From Nocardioides salarius (GTDB lineage Bacteria; Actinomycetota; Actinomycetes; Propionibacteriales; Nocardioidaceae), in the NCBI RefSeq assembly GCF_016907435.1, contig NZ_JAFBBZ010000001.1, positions 3,162,001 to 3,226,000 of the forward strand: DNA of 64,000 bases. The letters are read 5' to 3'. Of the stretch, positions 59,224-64,000 are shown in pieces; position 1 is the stretch's first letter, and every line of letters starts with the position of its first letter. The position numbers were made by a program, and so were the translations under genes. A model generated the notes under the pieces. The model saw only the letters and a program-made list of their open reading frames with translations, searched no databases and had not been told where the DNA came from.

Positions 59224-60453
59224 ATGTCCAGCGACGCACGCCCCGACGCCCGGCTCCGCGACCTCGTCCGCGACGAGGTGGAGTCGGGTGCCGAGGCGCT
59301 CTCGCTGCTGCGCCGCGACCTGCACGCCCACCCCGAGCTGTCGTGGCAGGAGACCCGCACCACCGCGGTGGTCGCCGAGCGGCTCGAGGCCCTGGGCTGG
59401 CGCATCGAGCGGCTGGCCGGCTCGGGCCTGGTCGCCGACCTGGGGGAGCCGGGCGCGCGCCCGGTCGTGGGGCTGCGCGCCGACATCGACGCGCTGCCGG
59501 TGCAGGAGACCACCGGCGACCCGTGGAGCAGCACCGTGCCCGGTGTGGCCCACGCCTGCGGCCACGACGTGCACACCACGGCCCTGGTCGGCGCCGCGGG
59601 CGCGATCGCGCGCGCCCACGCGGAGGGGTTGCTGACCGGGCGGGTGCGGCTGTTCTTCCAGCCGGCCGAGGAGGTGATGCCCGGGGGCGCCCTGCGCCTG
59701 ATCGGGCTCGGCCTGCTCGACGGGGTCGACCGCGTCTTCGCGCTGCACTGCGACCCCGGCGTCGACGTGGGCCAGGTGGGCCTGCGCCTGGGCCCGATGA
59801 CCAGCGCGGCCGACCAGGTCGACGTGCGCTTCGAGGGCGCGGGCGGGCACACCTCGCGGCCCCACCTGACCGCCGACCTGACCTTCGCGCTGGCCAAGGT
59901 CACCACCGAGCTGCCCGCGATCCTCTCGCGCCGCTTCGACCCCCGCTCCGGCGTCTCGGTCGTGTGGGGCCGCATCGAGGCCGGCAGCGCCCCCAACGTG
60001 ATCCCCGAGCGGGGCCTGCTGTCGGGCACGGTGCGCATCCTCGACGCCGCTGCCTGGGCCGACGCCGAGAAGATGGTGCGCGAGATGGTGCACGAGATCG
60101 TGCGCCCCTACGGCGTCACCGCCCACGTCGACTACGTGCGCGGGGTCCCGCCGGTGGTCAACGAGGCGGTCTCCCACAAGTTGCTCGGCGACGCCGTGGC
60201 CTCCGTGCTCGGCCCCGACGGCCGGGTCCTGGCCCCGCAGAGCCTCGGGGGCGAGGACTTCGGCTGGTACGTCGACGAGGTGCCCGGCGCGATGATGCGC
60301 CTGGGCACCCGCACGCCCGGGGGTGCGACGTACGACCTGCACCAGGGTGACCTGCGCGTCGACGAGCGCGCCATCACCATCGGCGCGCGGCTGCTCGCCG
60401 AGGTGGCGCTGCGCGCGCAGACGGTGGGCAAGCGCGGTTCTCGACAAGGCTGA
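59224..60453 (+). CDS. M20-family amidohydrolase/peptidase
   Basis: Predicted 409 residues. Metal-binding and catalytic residues of the M20 amidohydrolase group are visible: LRRDLHAHPELSWQE, GLRADIDALPVQE, HACGHDVHTTALVGAA, FFQPAEEVMPGGALRLI, ALHCDP and LGGEDFGWYVDEVPGAMMRLG. A lid domain (residues about 190-310) contains the dimer-contact His in GAGGHTSRPHL. Related enzymes deacylate N-acyl amino acids or hydrolyse amidic compounds (hippurate, indole conjugates); the substrate is unknown. Start ATG at 59224 fits TAACCT at 7 nt. Confidence 0.9.
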   Translation: MSSDARPDARLRDLVRDEVESGAEALSLLRRDLHAHPELSWQETRTTAVVAERLEALGWRIERLAGSGLVADLGEPGARPVVGLRADIDALPVQETTGDPWSSTVPGVAHACGHDVHTTALVGAAGAIARAHAEGLLTGRVRLFFQPAEEVMPGGALRLIGLGLLDGVDRVFALHCDPGVDVGQVGLRLGPMTSAADQVDVRFEGAGGHTSRPHLTADLTFALAKVTTELPAILSRRFDPRSGVSVVWGRIEAGSAPNVIPERGLLSGTVRILDAAAWADAEKMVREMVHEIVRPYGVTAHVDYVRGVPPVVNEAVSHKLLGDAVASVLGPDGRVLAPQSLGGEDFGWYVDEVPGAMMRLGTRTPGGATYDLHQGDLRVDERAITIGARLLAEVALRAQTVGKRGSRQG

Positions 60454-60562
60454 GGCGTCGGTCTTGGCGGAGGTTGGCGTGGCTGCGGGGTCCTTGGTCA
60501 CCGCCAGGTAACAACAGGGACAAGAACGGCCGTTCGCCACCCCCGCGCGGGTGCGTGCGTCC
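60454..60562. other. Intergenic region before the nucleoside uptake operon
   Basis: About 110 bp without a recognisable gene or a strong hairpin. The sequence immediately after is the operon's promoter and leader. Confidence 0.5.
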
Positions 60563-60626
60563 TAGGGTGACCCGATGTGCCCCCTGGCGTGAGGGGGCGG
60601 CGTGATCAACCCTTCAGGAGGATGCC
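60563..60626 (+). promoter_or_regulatory. Promoter and leader with a leaderless 5-codon ORF
   Basis: TAGGGT (60563-60568) is followed after 6 nt by ATGTGCCCCCTGGCGTGA (60575-60592), a 5-residue ORF (MCPLA) at the predicted transcript start. GCCCCC and GGGGGC in the same stretch can pair as a small hairpin. The RBS of the BMP gene (CAGGAGG) lies 35 nt downstream. Confidence 0.4.
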
Positions 60627-61673
60627 GTGAAGAAGACGGCCCGTTTTGCCGCGGTGGCGATGGTTGCCGCACTTGCCCTGTCCGCGTGCGGTTCCGACGA
60701 CACCGAGTCGTCGACCGGCACCGACGGCGGCGACGCCCCCAGCAGCGACGTCAAGGTCGGCATGGCCTACGACGTCGGTGGTCGTGGCGACCAGTCCTTC
60801 AACGACTCCGCCGCCGCCGGTCTCGACCAGGCGATGGAGGAGTTCGGCATGGAGTCGCAGGAGTCCGAGGCCGAGGACGGCGAGGCCGAGGCGGCCCGCG
60901 AGGAGCGCCTGCGCACCTTCGCCGACGCCGGCTACGACCCGATCATCGCCGTGGGCTTCGCCTACGGTCCCTCGGTGGGCAAGGTGTCCGAGGAGTACCC
61001 CGACGTGCACTTCGCCATCATCGACGACTCCAGCGTCGAGGCCGACAACGTCGCCAGCCTGGTCTTCGCCGAGGAGCAGGGCTCCTTCCTCGTCGGTGCC
61101 GCCGCCGCCCTCGAGAGCGAGACCGACCAGGTCGGCTTCATCGGTGGCGTCGAGACCCCGCTCATCCAGAAGTTCGAGGCCGGCTACGTGGCCGGTGCCG
61201 AGGCCGTCAACCCCGACATCCAGGTCGACGTCACCTACCTGACCCAGGCCCCCGACTTCTCGGGCTTCGCCGACCCGGCCAAGGGCAAGACCGCCGCCCA
61301 GGGCATGTTCGACAACGGTGCCGACGTGGTCTACCACGCCGCCGGTGGTTCCGGCGGCGGTGTCTTCGAGGCCGCGTCGCAGTCCGACAACTGGGCCATC
61401 GGCGTCGACTCCGACCAGTACGAGACCGCTGACTCCTCGGTGCAGGACGCGATCCTGACCTCGATGCTCAAGAACGTGAACGTCGCTGTCTTCGAGTACC
61501 TCTCCGAGGTCAACGACGGCACCTTCCCGGCCGGCATCACCACCTACGACCTCGCGGTCGACGGTGTGGGCTACTCCACCAGCGGTGGCTTCGTGGACGA
61601 GTACACCGACCAGCTCGACGAGTTCAAGCAGCAGATCATCGACGGCGAGATCACGGTCTCCACGACCCCGTGA
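60627..61673 (+). CDS. BMP/PnrA-family nucleoside-binding lipoprotein
   Basis: Predicted 348 residues. Signal peptide with lipobox LSAC (Cys about residue 21) in MKKTARFAAVAMVAALALSACGSD; acidic linker; then the Bmp fold: VGMAYDVGGRGDQSFNDSAAAGLDQAM, IIAVGFAYGPSVGKVSEEYPDVHFAIIDDS, GFIGGVETPLIQKFEAGYVAGA, GADVVYHAAGGSGGGVFEAA and WAIGVDSDQYE. It is the surface solute-binding component for purine/pyrimidine nucleoside uptake (family: PnrA, BmpA). GTG at 60627 with GGAGGA. Its partners are the ATPase and permease that follow. Confidence 0.93.
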   Translation: MKKTARFAAVAMVAALALSACGSDDTESSTGTDGGDAPSSDVKVGMAYDVGGRGDQSFNDSAAAGLDQAMEEFGMESQESEAEDGEAEAAREERLRTFADAGYDPIIAVGFAYGPSVGKVSEEYPDVHFAIIDDSSVEADNVASLVFAEEQGSFLVGAAAALESETDQVGFIGGVETPLIQKFEAGYVAGAEAVNPDIQVDVTYLTQAPDFSGFADPAKGKTAAQGMFDNGADVVYHAAGGSGGGVFEAASQSDNWAIGVDSDQYETADSSVQDAILTSMLKNVNVAVFEYLSEVNDGTFPAGITTYDLAVDGVGYSTSGGFVDEYTDQLDEFKQQIIDGEITVSTTP

Positions 61674-61794
61674 CCTGCGCCTGACCCGTTCGGACGACGA
61701 CGGGGTCACGGGCCCGCCTACCGCGGGCCTGTGGCCCCGTCGTCGCGCGGCGGCTAGCGTCACCCCGAGCCCGACCATCCCGAAAGGGGACCGC

Positions 61795-63327
61795 GTGTCC
61801 GAGACCGCACCCGCCCCGGCGTCCTCCGCGCCTGCCGTCCGCCTGCGCGGCATCGGCAAGCGCTTCCCGGGCGTGATCGCCAACGACGACATCAACATCG
61901 ACGTTGAGCCGGGCACCATCCACGCCGTCGTCGGCGAGAACGGCGCCGGCAAGTCGACGCTGATGAAGATCCTGTACGGCGTGCAGGCGCCGGACTCGGG
62001 GACCATCGAGATCAACGGCCGCCCGGTGTCCCTGGGCTCGCCCGCCGACGCCATCGGGCACGGCGTCGGGATGGTCTTCCAGCACTTCATGCTGGCCGAC
62101 AACTTCACCGTGCTCGAGAACGTCGTGCTGGGCGCCGAGAAGCTGCACGGCATCGGTGCTGCGGCCAGGGCCGAGATCATGCGCATCTCCGACGCCTACG
62201 GCCTCGACATCGAGCCCGACCGCCTCGTCGAGGACCTCGGCGTCGGCGCTCGCCAGCGCGTGGAGATCCTCAAGGTCCTCTACCGGGGCGCGCGCATCAT
62301 CATCCTCGACGAGCCGACGGCGGTGCTGGTGCCGCAGGAGGTCGACGAGCTGTTCGACAACCTGCGCGAGCTCAAGGCCGAGGGGCTGGCCGTCATCTTC
62401 ATCTCCCACAAGCTCGACGAGGTGCTGGCGGTCGCCGACACCATCACCGTCGTGCGCCGTGGCACCACGGTCGCCACCGTGTCCCCCGACGAGGTCGACT
62501 CGCGCCAGCTCGCCGAGCTGATGGTCGGCTCCGAGCTGCCGAGCCCCTCGACGGAGTCCTCGACGGTCACCGACACCGTCACCCTCTCCGTGCGCGGGCT
62601 GCGGCTGCGTGGCGAGGGCCGCCCGCTCCTCGACGACGTGGGCTTCGAGATCCACGCGGGCGAGGTGCTGGGGATCGCCGGTGTCGAGGGCAACGGCCAG
62701 GCCGAGCTGGTCGAGGCCATCATGGGCATGCGCCCGGCCGCCACCGGCGCCGTCGAGCTCGCCGGCCGCGACCTGACCAAGACCTCCACCCGCCAGCGGC
62801 GCGAGGCCGGCATCGGCTACGTGCCCGAGGACCGGCACCGCCACGGGCTGCTGCTCGACTCCCCGCTGTGGGAGAACCGGGTGCTGGGCCACCAGTCGCG
62901 CGAGCCCGTGGTGCGCCGCGGCCTCATCGACCGGCGCGCCGCGCGTGCGGACACCCAGCGCATCATCGAGCAGTACGACGTGCGCACGCCCGGCACCGAC
63001 GTGCTCGCGGGAGCGCTGTCCGGCGGCAACCAGCAGAAGCTGATCGTGGGCCGCGAGATGAGCGGCGACCCGATCCTGCTCATCGCCGCCCACCCCACCC
63101 GTGGTGTCGACGTCGGCGCCCAGGCCGGCATCTGGGACCACATCCGCGACGCGCGCCGCGCCGGGCTCGCGGTGCTGCTGATCTCCGCCGACCTCGACGA
63201 GCTGATCGGCCTCTCCGACCGCATCGAGGTCATCCTCCGGGGCCGCCTCGTCGGCTCCTTCGACCCCAGCCAGGTCACTCCCGAGCAGCTCGGCTCGGCG
63301 ATGACCGGCGCAGGAGGTGCCGCATGA
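61795..63327 (+). CDS. Nucleoside ABC transporter, duplicated ATP-binding protein
   Basis: Predicted 510 residues with two ABC domains. The first has Walker A GENGAGKST, a Walker B IIILDEPTAVL and signature-like GARQRVEILK (LSGGQ reads VGARQ). The second lacks a canonical Walker A (GVEGNGQAE), while its signature is LSGGNQQK and Walker B reads ILLIAAHPTRGVD. The split pattern is normal for this family (RbsA/NupO type), with the functional sites formed across the two halves. Start GTG at 61795 with AAAGGGGA upstream. The permease start overlaps its stop (ATGA). Confidence 0.93.
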   Translation: MSETAPAPASSAPAVRLRGIGKRFPGVIANDDINIDVEPGTIHAVVGENGAGKSTLMKILYGVQAPDSGTIEINGRPVSLGSPADAIGHGVGMVFQHFMLADNFTVLENVVLGAEKLHGIGAAARAEIMRISDAYGLDIEPDRLVEDLGVGARQRVEILKVLYRGARIIILDEPTAVLVPQEVDELFDNLRELKAEGLAVIFISHKLDEVLAVADTITVVRRGTTVATVSPDEVDSRQLAELMVGSELPSPSTESSTVTDTVTLSVRGLRLRGEGRPLLDDVGFEIHAGEVLGIAGVEGNGQAELVEAIMGMRPAATGAVELAGRDLTKTSTRQRREAGIGYVPEDRHRHGLLLDSPLWENRVLGHQSREPVVRRGLIDRRAARADTQRIIEQYDVRTPGTDVLAGALSGGNQQKLIVGREMSGDPILLIAAHPTRGVDVGAQAGIWDHIRDARRAGLAVLLISADLDELIGLSDRIEVILRGRLVGSFDPSQVTPEQLGSAMTGAGGAA

Positions 63328-64000
63328 GCGGCCTGTCGCCCCGTCTGACCCGGCTGCTCCTGGGGCTCAGCGCCCCGGTGCTGGCCCTCCTGGCGGCGTT
63401 CGCCATCACCAGCCTGGTGCTCATCGTGGCCGGCGACCCGGTGGGCGGGGTCTGGGGCGAGATCCTCACCCTCCCCGAGACGCGCAACCTGGCCAACATC
63501 CTCAACAACGCCACGGTGCTCTACCTCTCCGGGCTCGCGGTGGCGGTCGGCTTCCGGATGAACCTGTTCAACATCGGTGTCGACGGCCAGTACCGCGTGG
63601 CCGCCTTCGTGGCGGCCGTCGTGGCCGGCGAGGGCTGGCTGCCGGGCGCGGCCAACATCGTGCTGGCGATCGCCGCGGCGATGCTGGCCGGCGCCGCGTG
63701 GGCGGGCATCGCCGGCGTGCTGCGCGCCAGCCGTGGCGTCAGCGAGGTGATCGCCACGATCATGCTGAACTTCATCGCCACCGGCCTGGTCGCCTTCTTC
63801 CTGCGCAAGGTCGCGGTGCGCGAGGCCGGCAGCAACACGATCGGCACCAAGGAGATCCCCGAGGGCAGCCGCATCCCCGGCTTCGAGATCGGCGACGGCT
63901 CGACCACCGAGGTCTACGGCTTCATCTTCATCGCCGCGCTGGCCGGCTTCGCCTACTGGTTCGTGCTCAACCGCACCCGCTTCGGCTTCGAGCTGCGCGC
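63324..64000 (+). CDS. Nucleoside ABC transporter permease (cut by right window edge)
   Basis: The first 225 residues or so of a polytopic permease, continuing past the window. LANILNNATVLYLSGLAVAVGFRMNLFNIGVDGQYRVAAFVAAVVAG and GVLRASRGVSEVIATIMLNFIATGLVAFFLR are the characteristic segments of the BPD_transp_2 (branched-chain/nucleoside) permeases such as NupP/YufP. It is coupled to the ATPase by a 4-nt overlap. A second permease gene is expected just beyond the edge. Confidence 0.92.
   Translation, partial: MSGLSPRLTRLLLGLSAPVLALLAAFAITSLVLIVAGDPVGGVWGEILTLPETRNLANILNNATVLYLSGLAVAVGFRMNLFNIGVDGQYRVAAFVAAVVAGEGWLPGAANIVLAIAAAMLAGAAWAGIAGVLRASRGVSEVIATIMLNFIATGLVAFFLRKVAVREAGSNTIGTKEIPEGSRIPGFEIGDGSTTEVYGFIFIAALAGFAYWFVLNRTRFGFELR

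Overview
The window is very GC-rich (well over 70 percent by eye), nearly fully coding, and uses many GTG starts and 4-nt ATGA/GTGA gene overlaps. It carries actinobacterial markers: monomeric NADP isocitrate dehydrogenase, DUF3017 next to folD, a DUF6350 gene before purN, and PspC-type sensor kinase genes. The gene order sucCD ... DUF6350-purN-purH-folD-DUF3017-mdh is the chromosomal core order of high-GC Actinobacteria. Together with the dispersed repeats headed GTTGGTCGAGCAG, this suggests Nocardioides or a close relative (Nocardioidaceae). No rRNA, tRNA, CRISPR array, insertion sequence or phage gene was seen.

Layout. 1-5141: heterodimeric ABC exporter pair (first gene cut by the window edge), a small membrane protein, a 130-bp repeat cluster and a YbaK-type deacylase. 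5225-11233: GDPD phosphodiesterase, a PspC/LiaF-like envelope stress module divergent from a PspC-histidine kinase/response regulator pair, an aldo/keto reductase and a small membrane protein. 11433-20021: choline-to-betaine operon (betB-betA-BCCT transporter), then a flavin monooxygenase divergent from a GAF-domain regulator. 20035-24662: PcrA/UvrD helicase, a five-unit 187-bp repeat array and an M23 peptidase. 25004-31081: sucCD, then two sigma-factor/membrane-sensor units. 31173-38390: DUF6350, purN, purH, folD, DUF3017, a DUF559 gene bounded by inverted repeats, mdh. 38499-47036: epimerase, aquaporin, icd, MFS efflux, trpS, 2'-5' RNA ligase-like protein, YihY, SCO4848-like protein. 47046-50525: sdhCAB. 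50620-57951: GT4 glycosyltransferase, a second DUF559-like gene bounded by palindromes, methylmalonyl-CoA mutase mutAB with meaB. 58062-64000: secreted ScyD/ScyE-like propeller, M20 amidohydrolase, and a BMP-type nucleoside ABC uptake system cut by the right edge.

How the genes work together. Much of the window is central carbon metabolism: four TCA-cycle steps (icd, sucCD, sdhCAB, mdh) plus the propionyl-CoA entry point (mutAB/meaB feeding succinyl-CoA), purine and one-carbon metabolism (purN, purH, folD) and osmoprotectant synthesis.

Most interesting signal. Both genes for DUF559-like (Vsr/PD-(D/E)XK-fold) proteins with an N-terminal winged-helix-like region lie between inverted repeats. 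The repeats at both loci, and the palindromes inside the two repeat clusters, share a half-site that reads approximately RGTCAC-N3-CG. This looks like an undescribed pairing of a nuclease-fold protein with a dispersed palindrome family, comparable in logic to RAYT/REP systems. A second pattern is a recurrent TANNNT box placed 6-7 nt before start codons, which implies widespread leaderless transcription and helps choose starts.
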